Part shown: positions 36,154 through 45,561 of the stretch, piece after piece | Layout of the letters: each line of letters opens with the position of its first letter | Position numbering within the stretch: position 1 is the stretch's first letter | Assembly: GCA_963721725.1 (NCBI GenBank) | Contig: CAVRLX010000019.1 | Location: forward strand, 62,001-126,000 | Length of the DNA: 64,000 nt | Reading direction: 5' to 3' | Source: RI-153 sp963721725 | GTDB taxonomy: Bacteria > Chloroflexota > Anaerolineae > Caldilineales > Caldilineaceae | Made by a program: the position numbers and the translations under genes | Notes under the pieces: model-generated | Databases searched by the model: none | Seen by the model: the letters and a program-made list of their open reading frames with translations, nothing else | What the model was told of the DNA's origin: nothing

Positions 36154-37335
36154 TTACATGCGATCAGCCAGCACAGCCACACCGGGCAATTCGCGCCCTT
36201 CGAGAAATTCTAAACTGGCCCCGCCGCCGGTGCTGACGTGGGTCATACGGTCTTCTAGCCCGGTCTGGCGCACCGCCGCGGCGCTGTCGCCGCCGCCGAT
36301 GATGGTGGTGGCGTTGCGCAGATCGGCGAGAATGTCGGCAATGGCAACTGTTCCTTTGGCAAAGGCCGGGAATTCAAAGACGCCCATTGGTCCGTTCCAG
36401 ATTACCGTGCGCGCGCCAGAGAGACGGTTGGCATAGTGGGCAATGGTCGCTACGCCAATGTCAAGCGCCATGCCATTACTGGGCACTTCTTCGATGCTGA
36501 CGATTTGATTGGCGGCATCGGCGGCGAATTGGTCGGCCACGCGCAGATCAACAGGCAGGTGAATGATCCCTGCGCCCTTGCGGATCAAGACTTCGGCGGT
36601 GGCAAGGGCGTCTTTTTCCACAAGGCTTTTGCCCATGTTGTAGCCTTCAGCGGCTAAGAAAGTGTTCGCCATACCGCCGCCGATCAAGATCGCGTCCACT
36701 TTTTCAATCAGCTTCTCGATGACGGTGATCTTGTCGCTGATCTTGGCTCCGCCCATGATCGCAATAAAAGGCCGCGCCGGATCTTCCAGCGCACCGCCCA
36801 GAAATTCCAGTTCTTTTTCCATCAAAAAGCCAGCCACAGCCGGGAGGTAATCCGCCACACCGGCAGTGCTGGCATGGGCACGATGGGCGCTGCCAAAGGC
36901 ATCGTTGACAAAAACGTCGCCCAGTTTTGCCAGTTCTTGTGCCATGGCGGCGTTGTTTTTGGTTTCGCGCGGGTCAAAGCGCGTGTTTTCCAGCACCAGC
37001 ACGTCGCCCGCGCCCAGTGCATTGGCTGCGCTTTCGGCAGCCGCGCCGGTCACTTCTCCCACAAATTGCACAGGGACGCCCAACAGCGCTTCCAAATGTT
37101 CGGCCACGGGCTTCATGCTGTAGCGGGGATCAGGGCCGTCTTTGGGGCGGCCCAGGTGGCTGATCAGCACCAGAGATGCGCCATGTTCGCGCAAATAGGT
37201 AATGGTGGGGAGCGCGCCCACAATACGGGCGTCGTCGGTGATGTTGCCGTTGTCGTCCTGCGGCACATTAAAATCAACGCGGACCAAGGCGCGCTTGCCC
37301 TGCCAGTCCATGTCTCGAATCGTCTGTTTACGCAT
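36154..37335 (-). CDS. pgk: Phosphoglycerate kinase
   Basis: Transfers phosphate from 1,3-bisphosphoglycerate to ADP, the first ATP-forming step of glycolysis. The 393-residue sequence carries RVDFNVPQD, SHLGRPKDGPDPRYS, the hinge region MGGAKISDK and the nucleotide site GGGDSAAAV with HVSTGGGASLEFLEG at the end. Length and motifs are normal. It follows gap by 133 bases, in which a hairpin lies, and is followed by the unknown gene and tpiA. AGGAGGG lies about 16 bases before the ATG, a somewhat long spacing. Confidence 0.96.
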   Translation of the reverse strand: MRKQTIRDMDWQGKRALVRVDFNVPQDDNGNITDDARIVGALPTITYLREHGASLVLISHLGRPKDGPDPRYSMKPVAEHLEALLGVPVQFVGEVTGAAAESAANALGAGDVLVLENTRFDPRETKNNAAMAQELAKLGDVFVNDAFGSAHRAHASTAGVADYLPAVAGFLMEKELEFLGGALEDPARPFIAIMGGAKISDKITVIEKLIEKVDAILIGGGMANTFLAAEGYNMGKSLVEKDALATAEVLIRKGAGIIHLPVDLRVADQFAADAANQIVSIEEVPSNGMALDIGVATIAHYANRLSGARTVIWNGPMGVFEFPAFAKGTVAIADILADLRNATTIIGGGDSAAAVRQTGLEDRMTHVSTGGGASLEFLEGRELPGVAVLADRM

Positions 37336-37376
37336 AGATCATCCTTCAGGAGGGACAAAGTAAAGTGGCAAAAGAA

Positions 37377-37439
37377 TGACAAGGTGAAAGGGCGACAAAG
37401 TGACAGCACATTTCACCTTGTCACCTTGTCGCCTTGTCA
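37377..37439. repeat. Hairpin built of tandem words between gap and pgk
   Basis: Arms 37377-37407 and 37412-37439 repeat ACAAGGTGA / CACCTTGTC words and pair imperfectly. It may act as a processing or partial termination site inside the operon. Confidence 0.6.
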
Positions 37440-37468
37440 CCTGCTCGGCTTTTGTCGCCAGGTTCTAA

Positions 37469-38479
37469 TTAGATGCCTTTGTCGGCAATGTACTTCGCCA
37501 GGTCGGTAACACGCACGCTATACGCCCATTCGTTGTCGTACCAGGTGATGACCTTGACCAGATCGCCGTAAAAAGCGGTGAACTCGGCGTCAATCGTGCT
37601 GCTATAGGCGTTGCCCTTGAAGTCCATACTGACCAAAGGCAGGCGGCTGACAGCCAGTACACCCTTCATGGGACCAGCGGCGGCTTCGTCAAAGGCGGCC
37701 AGCAGTTCTTCGGTGCTGCCAGGGCGCTCGACCTTGGCGACAAAGTCCACCACGCTGACCGTGGGGGTGGGGACACGCATTGCCATGCCGTCAAATTTGC
37801 CCTTGAGTTCGGGGATGACAAGCGAAACGGCTTTGGCTGCGCCGGTGGTGGTGGGGATGATGCTGAGGGCAGCGGCACGGGCACGGCGCAGATCACTGTG
37901 GACGAGATCCAAAATGCGCTGATCGTTGGTATACGAGTGAACCGTGGTCATGACGCCCTGGATGATGCCAAATTTGTCGTTGACCACTTTGGCGGCCGGG
38001 GCCAGACAGTTGGTGGTGCAACTGGCGTTGCTGATCACGTTGTGCTTGCTGGCGTCATATTTTTCTTCGTTGACGCCCATGCAAATGGTGATATCTTCGC
38101 CCTTGGCCGGGGCGCTGATGATTACCTTTTTGGCCCCGGCGCTCAGGTGCAGCGAAGCCTTTTCGCGGTCAGTGAAGATGCCCGTGCTTTCGATGACAAT
38201 GTCTACGCCCAGATCGCCCCAGGGCAGTTTGCTGGGATCGCGCTCGCTGAATACTTTCACACTGTCGCCGTTGATGATGATCTCGCCATCGCCCACTTCG
38301 ACTGTGCCATCAAAGATACCGTAATTGCTATCATATTTGAACAGATGGGCATTGGTGCTGACATCGGCCAAATCGTTAAACGCTACGAGATCGAAATCCT
38401 TGGGGTATTTCTCAAACAGCGCTTTGGTAAGTTGACGCCCGATGCGCCCAAATCCGTTAATTGCAATCCGTGTAGCCAT
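37469..38479 (-). CDS. gap: Glyceraldehyde-3-phosphate dehydrogenase
   Basis: NAD-dependent enzyme that oxidises glyceraldehyde 3-phosphate to 1,3-bisphosphoglycerate. In the 336-residue protein the cofactor site is INGFGRIGR (7-15), the catalytic Cys154 is in SNASCTTNCLAP, and WYDNEWAYSVRVTDL marks the C-terminal end. GGAGGTTATGA precedes the ATG. It is the first gene of the glycolytic block. Length and motifs are typical of type I GapA. Confidence 0.96.
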   Translation of the reverse strand: MATRIAINGFGRIGRQLTKALFEKYPKDFDLVAFNDLADVSTNAHLFKYDSNYGIFDGTVEVGDGEIIINGDSVKVFSERDPSKLPWGDLGVDIVIESTGIFTDREKASLHLSAGAKKVIISAPAKGEDITICMGVNEEKYDASKHNVISNASCTTNCLAPAAKVVNDKFGIIQGVMTTVHSYTNDQRILDLVHSDLRRARAAALSIIPTTTGAAKAVSLVIPELKGKFDGMAMRVPTPTVSVVDFVAKVERPGSTEELLAAFDEAAAGPMKGVLAVSRLPLVSMDFKGNAYSSTIDAEFTAFYGDLVKVITWYDNEWAYSVRVTDLAKYIADKGI

Positions 38480-38710
38480 TCATAACCTCCAGAATCATGA
38501 TAGTGAAACAAACCGTTAAATTGAGAAATAAATTGAGAACCAGAACGCTGCTTTGGGTTCTGTATAGTCTAGCTGCTGGGCAAATCATAATCAGTTTGCG
38601 GCAAAAATCTACCTTGCAAAGAATCATGCCCGCCTCCTTATTCTACCATACATTCCTTTCTGCTCTGTATGCAAGTCCATCCTTTGTTAAATTGGGATGT
38701 TAAATTGGGA
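38480..38710 (-). promoter_or_regulatory. gap upstream region with candidate promoter
   Basis: A leader of up to 230 bases. Minus strand TTGCAT (38674-38669), 18-base spacer, TATGGT (38650-38645) is the best promoter I find; the match is moderate. No riboswitch-like structure was recognised. A 15-base word AATTGAGAA is repeated near 38520. Confidence 0.35.
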
Positions 38711-38803
38711 CTATCTAGACAGGTCTAGGGTGCGACGCACTCGCCACACAGGCGTTTTATACGCACTCTACTCCTGGCAAATGCGTCGCACCTATATGGA
38801 TAC
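38711..38803 (+). repeat. Family-1 palindrome, copy e (forward orientation)
   Basis: Arms GGTGCGACGCACTCGCCA-type left and TGGCAAATGCGTCGCACC right, centre AGGCGTTTTATACGCACTCTACTCC. It lies between the convergent-free ends of yvcK and gap, 14 bases after the yvcK stop. Confidence 0.85.
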
Positions 38804-38816
38804 AATTGGGGATCGA

Positions 38817-40244
38817 TCAGAGGGTAGCAAGGCGTGTGGCGTTGTAGATCTCCATGACACGGGCCGCGACTTTATCGGGATCATGCCGCCACGGGCGCTG
38901 TGTGTCCACTAGATCGCCGGTGAAAAGTTGATAGGGGATATCCTCACTACTGGGCGGCAATGTCACCCATTGCACGTTGCCAGAGGGAGGGTGGTCGGGA
39001 TCGTAAACATGATTCGCCAACACCGTCGTGAAGGCATCTTCGGCGTGCAGGGTCAGATGGCGCATGTGATCGGATAAGGTGAAGTGATCGGTTTCACCGG
39101 CTTGGGTGGCAACGTTGCAGATATAGAGGCGCACCGCTTGCGAGGCACAGATGGCCTTACGTATATTGGGAACCAGCAAATTAGGCATCAAACTGGTGAA
39201 AAAGCTGCCCGGCGCCGCGATGATCAAATCGGCGGCGAGGATGGCCTGGATCGTCTCCGGGTAGGCTCGACACCGCTCTGGCTCTAGATGGACACGCAAG
39301 ATGCGCCCGCCCGATTCGGGAATACGGCTTTCGCCGCGTACATAGCCCCAGCGTTCGCCTGGCCCACCGTTGGCGCTCTCGCCTTCGCCCGTCGGCACAG
39401 GAAAGGCCACCTCGGCGCACAGCGTCACATTGTCCAGCGTGCTGGGGAGAATGCGCCCACGCACGGCCAATACACGGCTGCTTTCGGCAATGCCCCGCTC
39501 AAAACTGCCGGTCAGCGTGGCCATGGTAGTGATAAAAAGATTGCCAAAATTATGATTGCTCAGGCCACCTTGATCGCCAAAACGGTATTCTAGTAATTGC
39601 GCCATTAAGCCTTCGGCATCGCTCAGTGCAGCAATGTTGTTGCGAAAATCGCCTGGGGGCAAGATGCCCATCTGTTGGCGCAAAAGACCACTGCTGCCGC
39701 CGTCGTCGGCCACGGTGACCACAGCGGTGATGTTCTCGGTGTAGCGGCGCAGACCGCGCAGCAAAGTGGGCATGCCCGTGCCGCCGCCAATCACCACCAC
39801 TTTGGGGCCGGTGCGCAGTTTGCGCTGTTGCTGGCGCACAACAATCGCCTCCACCAGTTCCAGATCATCCAGATCTTCTTCCCGCTCCAGCAAGACGCTG
39901 GCTAACCCACGATTCAAGCGCCACACACCAAAGGCCGTGATCAGAAGGCCCGCAATCAAAATCAAGCTGCCCCATCCCCCATCCAACGACAAGATCAGGC
40001 GTAACAGCATCGGCAGGAACTGCACCACTTCCAGATCGCGCAAGATCAGGGCTAGCCCCAGCCCTGATGTCAGCACGCCCACCAACAACAGCAAAATCCA
40101 GCGTTTCAGAAAAATACCAGGAGCCAACATCAAAGCCACACGCAACCGCGCATTGCTCGCCCCCTCCACACGGCGGCGCAATGCCCATCCGGCAAGTAAG
40201 CTGCGATTATAAAAACGACGAATCCGGTGAAATAGAGATTGCAT
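38817..40244 (-). CDS. yvcK: YvcK/CofD family protein (gluconeogenesis factor) with N-terminal membrane anchor
   Basis: A 475-residue protein. Two hydrophobic segments (ILLLLVGVLTSGLGLALIL and LILIAGLLITAFGVW) precede the YvcK domain, which begins VVVIGGGTGMPTLLRGLR and contains TVADDGGSSGLLR, PPGDFRNNIAAL and NHNFGNLF. YvcK/GlmR proteins bind UDP-sugars and support cell-wall synthesis during growth on non-sugar carbon sources. A membrane-anchored form is unusual compared with the Bacillus protein. The ATG at 40244 is preferred, because a -10 box ends 6 bases before it; the longer frame from 40280 would start inside the -35 box. The transcript may be leaderless. Confidence 0.88.
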   Translation of the reverse strand: MQSLFHRIRRFYNRSLLAGWALRRRVEGASNARLRVALMLAPGIFLKRWILLLLVGVLTSGLGLALILRDLEVVQFLPMLLRLILSLDGGWGSLILIAGLLITAFGVWRLNRGLASVLLEREEDLDDLELVEAIVVRQQQRKLRTGPKVVVIGGGTGMPTLLRGLRRYTENITAVVTVADDGGSSGLLRQQMGILPPGDFRNNIAALSDAEGLMAQLLEYRFGDQGGLSNHNFGNLFITTMATLTGSFERGIAESSRVLAVRGRILPSTLDNVTLCAEVAFPVPTGEGESANGGPGERWGYVRGESRIPESGGRILRVHLEPERCRAYPETIQAILAADLIIAAPGSFFTSLMPNLLVPNIRKAICASQAVRLYICNVATQAGETDHFTLSDHMRHLTLHAEDAFTTVLANHVYDPDHPPSGNVQWVTLPPSSEDIPYQLFTGDLVDTQRPWRHDPDKVAARVMEIYNATRLATL

Positions 40245-40250
40245 TCCCCG

Positions 40251-40280
40251 ATTATAAAGAATGGAGGGCTGCTTAGGCAA
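40251..40280 (-). promoter_or_regulatory. Predicted promoter of yvcK giving a leaderless mRNA
   Basis: Minus strand TTGCCT (40280-40275), 18-base spacer, TATAAT (40256-40251, perfect). The A of the start codon is the seventh base after the -10 box, the usual start point of transcription. Confidence 0.65.
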
Positions 40281-40349
40281 TCCGCTTGCCAGCTTTGCCC
40301 TACGGTTTTTGCATCCCCGATCGGCTGAAGTACAATCAATGGGATAAAA

Positions 40350-40429
40350 GGAATTGGCGATGAGCGATTGGAGAACAGGTCACGGTTTTTCCCAATCTCC
40401 CCATCGCCAATCTCCCCATCGCCAATTCC
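40350..40429. repeat. Hairpin upstream of folC built of tandem words
   Basis: Outer arms GGAATTGGCGATG (40350-40362) and CATCGCCAATTCC (40417-40429) are perfect; the right side repeats AATCTCCCCATCGCC twice. It ends 17 bases before the folC start. Confidence 0.7.
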
Positions 40430-40446
40430 TTGTGGAGATCTCATCT

Positions 40447-41831
40447 GTGGCCCATTTGCGACCCGACTCTTTATCCTATGAAGCCGCGCTGGCCTACCTT
40501 TTTGCTGATGCCAGCTTTGGCAACCGACCATTGAAATATGAAAACCCAGAACGCGGTCTGGAACGCATGCGTGAGGTGTTGGCAAGTTTGGGCAATCCTC
40601 ACACGCGCTACGTGCTCTTGCACATCACGGGGACCAAAGGCAAGGGCAGCACCAGCGCCTATGCCGAGTCGATGCTGCGCCATTTGGGCTACACCACCGG
40701 GCCTGTTCACCAGCCCGCATCTGCATTCGTTTCGCGAGCGTATGCGCGTCAACGGCCAGCTCATCGGGCGCGATGAACTGGCGGCGTTGATGACACGGCT
40801 GCGCCCACACTTTGAGGCGATTCCCGATCTCTCCATTTTCGACAAGATCACGGCGCTGGCCTTCCAATATTTCGCCGACCGTGGCGTGGATTGGGCGGTC
40901 ATCGAGGTGGGGCTGGGCGGGCGGCTGGACAGTACCAATGTGATCCAGCCAGCGGCCTGTGGCATCACCCGCATCAGCAAAGATCATATGAACATTCTGG
41001 GCGACACGCTTAAAAAAATCGCCTTTGAAAAGGCCGGGATTATCAAAGAAGGCGTTCCCGTCTTTGTGGCCCCGCAACATCCCAGCGCGGCGGCCGTGTT
41101 GACCAGCATAGCCGCCGAGCGCCATGCCCCTCTGCACAAAGTGGAGCCGCTGACCGGCGTGCCGATCCCGTTGGTGGGCCGCCATCAACAGATCAACGCC
41201 GCCATTTCGTGGGGGATGGTGCAGAGTGTGGCCCGCCGCGGCCTGCTCCAATTTGACCATGAGCGCGCCGCGTGCGGGAGTGGCCGCCACGCGCTGGCCG
41301 GGCCGCTTTGAACAGTTGCCCTCGCCTGCCCCCAGAGCACAGCCGCTACTTGTGGATTGTGCCCATAACGTGGACAGCATCGAGATTTTGCTACACACGC
41401 TCAACCGCTTTTACCGCGGCCAGCCTATCACCTTTCTGTTTGGGGCCAACCGTGACAAGCTCATGGGGCCGATGGTGGAGCGCTTGGCCTCGGTTAGCCC
41501 ACGCTTAATTTTGGTGCAGAGCCATCATCCCAAAGCGCTGCCCACGAGTGCCATCTGGCAGGAATTAGCGCCGATTATTGAGGCACGCGCCCAGAATGCA
41601 GCACCGCTCCATGTCGAGATCGCCGAGTCCATGGACGCGGGCATTGTGCGCGCCGCCCAGATCACCCCGCCCAACGGCATTCTCGTGGGCACAGGATCGG
41701 TCTTTGTGGTGGCCGAACTACGCGAAGCCTGGCATCGGCTTCATCCCGGCCTCTTTGCGGCTGACGATTGGGTACACGAAGCGGCCACCGAGCCGGTGCT
41801 CATGACGCCTGTTTCCGGGAAACAAGCATAG
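40447..41831 (+). CDS. folC: Folylpolyglutamate synthase/dihydrofolate synthase, two frame breaks
   Basis: Adds glutamate to folates, or to dihydropteroate. The P-loop HITGTKGKGSTSAY, the SPHLHSFRERM omega-loop, GLGGRLDSTN and DCAHNVDSIE are present in three frames. Frame breaks fall near 40702 (surplus C between GYTTG and LFTSPHL) and near 41270 (surplus base between QFDHER and AGVAATRWPGR). Corrected length is about 460 residues, normal for FolC. The GTG at 40447 with GGAG nine bases upstream is the likely start; earlier in-frame codons lie in the hairpin. All catalytic motifs are intact, so errors in the consensus are the likely cause. Confidence 0.88.
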
Positions 41832-42254
41832 GAGGGATGATGCTTCCCAGCCATCGCCCCTTTCCGCCCTCGATGCCGCCCAATATCTCGCCGCCGGTCC
41901 CGCCGACGAGATGCCTTTTTCTGTCGGCCAGCATCGAGATATCCCCAAGGGGTTAATCAAGGTGGGGGCAATAGAAGGGCCGGGAACCTCCGCATGAATC
42001 GTCAAGCGGGCAACCTATTACATTCTCAAATAACCTGATGTGCTATTTTGAGCGTCTTTGACAGCCATCGGGTAGATTTTGGGAGTTGTACTCTGGTATA
42101 AAAAGAGAGCAGCACAGGATCGGTGGGGTACGTTGCCTGTTGCGTAATTTGTGTTGTGTATTACCAACGGCACGAATCACGCAGCACGAATTCCCTATTC
42201 TGTAGCATTTCTGGAACGAACTTACAGTCGTGGCCCGGCCCACGAGGAGGATTT
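41832..42254. other. Intergenic region with an unexplained open frame
   Basis: From about 41808 to 41997 the frame one step off folC is open and protein-like (SALDAAQYLAAGPADEMPFS, then QHRDIPKGLIKVGAIEGPG), but it has no start codon before an internal ATG. It could be the true C-terminus of folC after one more indel, or a gene remnant. From 42000 to 42254 I see nothing but the GAGGAGG ribosome-binding site of the thiolase gene. Confidence 0.35.
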
Positions 42255-43418
42255 ATGCGAAGTGTCTCGATTGTCGGGATCGGACAGATGCCCGTTGATG
42301 AACATTGGGATCTCTCCCTCCGGCACATTGCCTTTCATGCCATTTCCGCCGCCATGCGCGATGCCAACATTGAGCGCGCCGACGCCCTCTTTTTGGGCAA
42401 CATGCTCAGCGGGCGGCTCAACGAACAAGAGCATCTGGCAACGTTGGTGGCCGATTTTTGCGGGCTGCGCGGGATTGAAGCGGCCAAGATCGAAGCGGCG
42501 TGTGCCAGTGGGGGCGCGGCGCTGCGGGTGGGCTGCATGGCGGTTGCCAGCGGCATGCACGATGTGGTGATTGTGGCGGGTGTGGAAAAGATGACCGATA
42601 CCACCAGCAGCCGCACCACAGCAGGGCTGGCTATGGCCGCCGATGCAGAGTATGAGTCGAGCCACGGTGTCACGTTTGTAGGGCTGAACGCGCTGTTGAT
42701 GCAGCGCTACATGCACGAATATGATCTGCCCATGGATGCCTTCGCGGGCTTCAGTCTCAACGCACACCGCAATGGGGCCAACAATCCCAACGCCATGTTT
42801 CAGCGCCCGATTGATCTGAAGACCTATTTGAACGCGCCCATGATTGCCACGCCGATTAACATGATGGACAGTAGCCCCGTGTGTGATGGCGCGGCGGCGT
42901 TGGTGCTTGTGCCAACGGAACGAGTGGCCGAGTTCACCCGGGGCCACCACCGCGGCGCAGTGCAGATTCTTGCCAGCAGCAGCGCCAACGATACGCTTGC
43001 CATCCATGACCGCAAAGATCCGCTCTTTTTGGAGGCAGCCTATGGGAGCAGCCAAAAGGCGTACGTGCAGGGTGGCATCACCCCTGCCGATATTGATTTC
43101 TTTGAACTTCACGATGCTTTCACGATTATGAGCGTGCTCAGTTTGGAAGCCACGGGGTTTGCCAAGCGCGGCGAAGGCTGGCGCATGTCCAGCGAAGACG
43201 AGATCGGGATCGGCGGGCGGCTGCCCATTAGCACGTTGGGCGGTCTCAAAAGCCGCGGCCATCCCGTGGGCGCGACGGGGATCTATCAAGTTGTGGAGAC
43301 AGTGCTTCAGCTTACGGGGCTGGCGGGGCAAAACCAGGTTGCCAATGCGCGGATCGGGATGACACAAAATATCGGTGGCAGCGGGGCCACGATTGTTACT
43401 CACATTTTAGGCGTATAA
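42255..43418 (+). CDS. Thiolase family protein (acetyl-CoA acyltransferase-like)
   Basis: A 387-residue thiolase. Cys83 in EAACASGGAAL is the acylated nucleophile; the His in ELHDAFTIM and His336 in SRGHPVGATG complete the active site. The C-terminal Cys motif of degradative thiolases is replaced by QNIGGSGATIV, as in archaeal-type and SCP2-type thiolases that work with a DUF35 partner. Such an enzyme makes or cleaves acetoacetyl-CoA or longer 3-oxoacyl-CoA. The ATG at 42255 has GAGGAGG upstream. The DUF35 gene lies 254 bases downstream on the same strand, after a terminator. Confidence 0.88.
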   Translation: MRSVSIVGIGQMPVDEHWDLSLRHIAFHAISAAMRDANIERADALFLGNMLSGRLNEQEHLATLVADFCGLRGIEAAKIEAACASGGAALRVGCMAVASGMHDVVIVAGVEKMTDTTSSRTTAGLAMAADAEYESSHGVTFVGLNALLMQRYMHEYDLPMDAFAGFSLNAHRNGANNPNAMFQRPIDLKTYLNAPMIATPINMMDSSPVCDGAAALVLVPTERVAEFTRGHHRGAVQILASSSANDTLAIHDRKDPLFLEAAYGSSQKAYVQGGITPADIDFFELHDAFTIMSVLSLEATGFAKRGEGWRMSSEDEIGIGGRLPISTLGGLKSRGHPVGATGIYQVVETVLQLTGLAGQNQVANARIGMTQNIGGSGATIVTHILGV

Positions 43419-43446
43419 CAGTAGTGTTGTCCAAGTTTCCAAACGA

Positions 43447-43484
43447 GAACCCGGCAGGGTTGCACTGTCGGGTTCTTTAATTTA
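43447..43484 (+). terminator. Intrinsic terminator of the thiolase gene
   Basis: Stem GAACCCGGCA / TGTCGGGTTC (one G-T pair), loop of 9, followed by TTTAATTTA. Confidence 0.75.
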
Positions 43485-43529
43485 TGGACAATACTGTGAC
43501 AAAAAGCCTAGAAAATGGGAGGAAACTTA

Positions 43530-43572
43530 CTATCAAAAGCTATCAAAGCCGCAATTTGCGCCACTTTGATAG
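43530..43572. promoter_or_regulatory. Inverted and direct repeats upstream of the DUF35 gene
   Basis: CTATCAAAG (43540-43548) pairs with CTTTGATAG (43564-43572), and CTATCAAAA directly precedes the first copy. It lies 100 bases before the DUF35 start; a repressor operator is possible, with no factor named. Confidence 0.4.
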
Positions 43573-43671
43573 TGAATGAAAGCACAAGCCTGCTATAGTT
43601 CATCATGAAGGCAAGCAGAACCCGATCTTGCATTATCTAGCATTTATACACTTTTTTAGAGGAGACTCTTG

Positions 43672-44079
43672 ATGAACATTGCAACGGCATGGCGCACCAA
43701 ACGACAGCGGTATTCGCTTGTGGGTGAGGTTTGCCCGGACTGCCATCAGGCCATTTTTCCGCCGCGCGATGTCTGCCCCCATTGCAGCGAGCCGGCTGGC
43801 CCTGCTCATGTCATGAGCGGTCGTGGTGAGGTCTTCAGTTTTACCAAAATGTATAACGTGCCCGAAGGCTTTGAGTCACAACGCCCCTATACTGTGGCCC
43901 TGGTCAAACTGGACGAAGGGCCAATGGTGACGGCGCAATTGACCGACATGAACGACGAAGAGGTCAACATCGGAATGCGCGTGGAGATGGTCACCCGCAA
44001 ACTACGCGCAGAGGGCGATGACGGGCAGATTGTCTATGGTTACAAGTTTCGCCCGGTGTTGAGCCAGCAAAACGCCTAA
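43672..44079 (+). CDS. DUF35 OB-fold protein with rubredoxin-like zinc ribbon
   Basis: A 135-residue protein with a zinc ribbon from Cys21, Cys24, Cys35 and Cys38 (CPDC and CPHC) and a C-terminal OB fold (EVFSFTKMYNVPEGF, YTVALVKLDEGPMVTAQL). These proteins bind acyl-CoA and channel intermediates of partner thiolases. Placement after the thiolase gene supports such a complex; the third common member, HMG-CoA synthase, is not in the window. AGGAGA lies seven bases before the ATG at 43672. Confidence 0.9.
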   Translation: MNIATAWRTKRQRYSLVGEVCPDCHQAIFPPRDVCPHCSEPAGPAHVMSGRGEVFSFTKMYNVPEGFESQRPYTVALVKLDEGPMVTAQLTDMNDEEVNIGMRVEMVTRKLRAEGDDGQIVYGYKFRPVLSQQNA

Positions 44080-44083
44080 ATTT

Positions 44084-44176
44084 GTAACTATACAGGTGCG
44101 ATCCACTCGCCAGGGGTAGATGGGTTGTGAAAAGACTGTGTGGCGAATGTGTCGCACCCTAAACCTGTATAGGTAC
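44084..44176 (-). repeat. Family-1 palindrome, copy f (reverse orientation)
   Basis: Arms GGTGCGATCCACTCGCCA and TGGCGAATGTGTCGCACC with central GGGTAGATGGGTTGTGAAAAG; ends GTAACTATACAGG / CCTGTATAGGTAC. Confidence 0.83.
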
Positions 44177-44194
44177 CTGAATTTTTAGACAAGC

Positions 44195-44232
44195 AAAAGC
44201 GGCGGTGTATAGATACACTGCCGCTTTTTTAA
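44195..44232. terminator. Bidirectional terminator between DUF35 gene and the transporter
   Basis: AAAAGCGGC(G)GTGTA pairs with TACACTGCCGCTTTT, followed by a run of T on the plus strand and TTTTG on the minus strand. Confidence 0.8.
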
Positions 44233-44250
44233 TTGGGCAAACGTGACGGA

Positions 44251-45561
44251 TTAGCGCAAGAAAATAAAGCTCATGGCTACATAGATGGGCAACAAGATCA
44301 GCAGTGACCACTTCATGTAGCCAAAGAAACTGGGCATCTTCACGCCGTTGGCCTCGGCAATCGCCTTCACCATGAAGTTGGGGCCGTTGCCGATGTAGGT
44401 CATGGCCCCCATGAGCACAGCGCCCAGCGAGATGGCGGTTAGGATATTACCGGGGATAAGTTGGATTACTTCCCAAGCGGGGTAGAGCGCTGTGAGTTCG
44501 GCAGTGGATGATTGGGCCAGCGAGAAGAAAGTAAGATAGGTGGGAGCGTTGTCGAGGAAGGACGAGAGTGCGCCTGTGCTCCAGAAGAACTGCCAGGCTT
44601 GGGTCAGGCCCGAACTGCCCGCCTTTGCTTTCCAGCAAAATCAAAGCCGGATCATCGTGATAAAGATGCCTACGAACAAGACGGCCACTTCCAGAATGGG
44701 GCCAAAGTTAAAGTCTTGCTTTTCACGGTAGGCTTTGGGCGTGAAGACCCACGAGAGCACCGCCAACCCAATCATCACCCACTCACGCGCGAAATAATGG
44801 GCGGCCTCGCCGATGTACTTCTCGTTGAGAAAGGCCACGGCTAGTACAATTCCCAATGACCAAAGCGAGTTGAGCTTGCCACTCACCTTTAACGGCTCGA
44901 TTTGGCGGATGTCCTGTGCCAACGAGGAGAGCGCTTCTTTGGTATAGGCGCGAATGTCCAAAATCAAGTAGATGGCAAGGAGCACGCCCAATACGAAAAG
45001 CCACTCTTTCCACAGGGTCAGCGTCCACTCAAAGGGGACGCCGCGCAGGTAGCCCAGGAAGAGTGGCGGATCGCCCAGCGGCGTAAGCAGACCGCCGGCG
45101 TTGCTGACGATGAAGATAAAAAATATCGGGGTGTGGATGGTAAATTTGCGCTCGCTGTTGGTGCGCAGCAGCGGACGAATGAGCAACATACTGGCGCCAG
45201 TGGTTCCCATGATAGAGGCCAGCAGCGCCCCCAGGCCCAGAAAGCCCACGTTGACCAGCGGCGTGGCGCGAATGTCGCCCGTCACCAAGATGCCGCCGGA
45301 GATAATGAAGAGTGCACCCAGCAGAACGATAAAGGCAAAATACTCTTCGGCGGCGTGGCCGATGTGGCCCATGCCCTGGTTGATCACCAGATAGAGCAGC
45401 ACGGGCACACTGAGCAGTAGACTGACCAAAAGTTTGTTGCGGTTGTGATGCCACCAATGTTCGGCCACCAATGGCATGGCTGCCACAGAAAGCAACATGG
45501 CGACGAAGAAACTGGTGGTCCAAAGCGGCATTGACGAAGCGGCGGCATGACCGGATTCCAT
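44251..45561 (-). CDS. Sodium:proton antiporter-like / CitMHS_2-type ion transporter, two frame breaks
   Basis: A 436-residue membrane protein with about twelve hydrophobic segments, of the ion transporter superfamily. Members are annotated as Na+/H+ antiporters or putative citrate transporters. Signature-like stretches are GTTGASMLLIRPLLR, SNAGGLLTPLGDPPLF and, after the breaks, SSFLDNAPTYL and IGNGPNF. One base is missing near 44650 (GIFITMIPALILLE) and one is surplus near 44622 (ESKAGSSGLTQAW), so net frame is kept over the whole length. The open frame alone ends at 44641 and would lose the last four helices. Ion specificity cannot be inferred. Confidence 0.78.
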
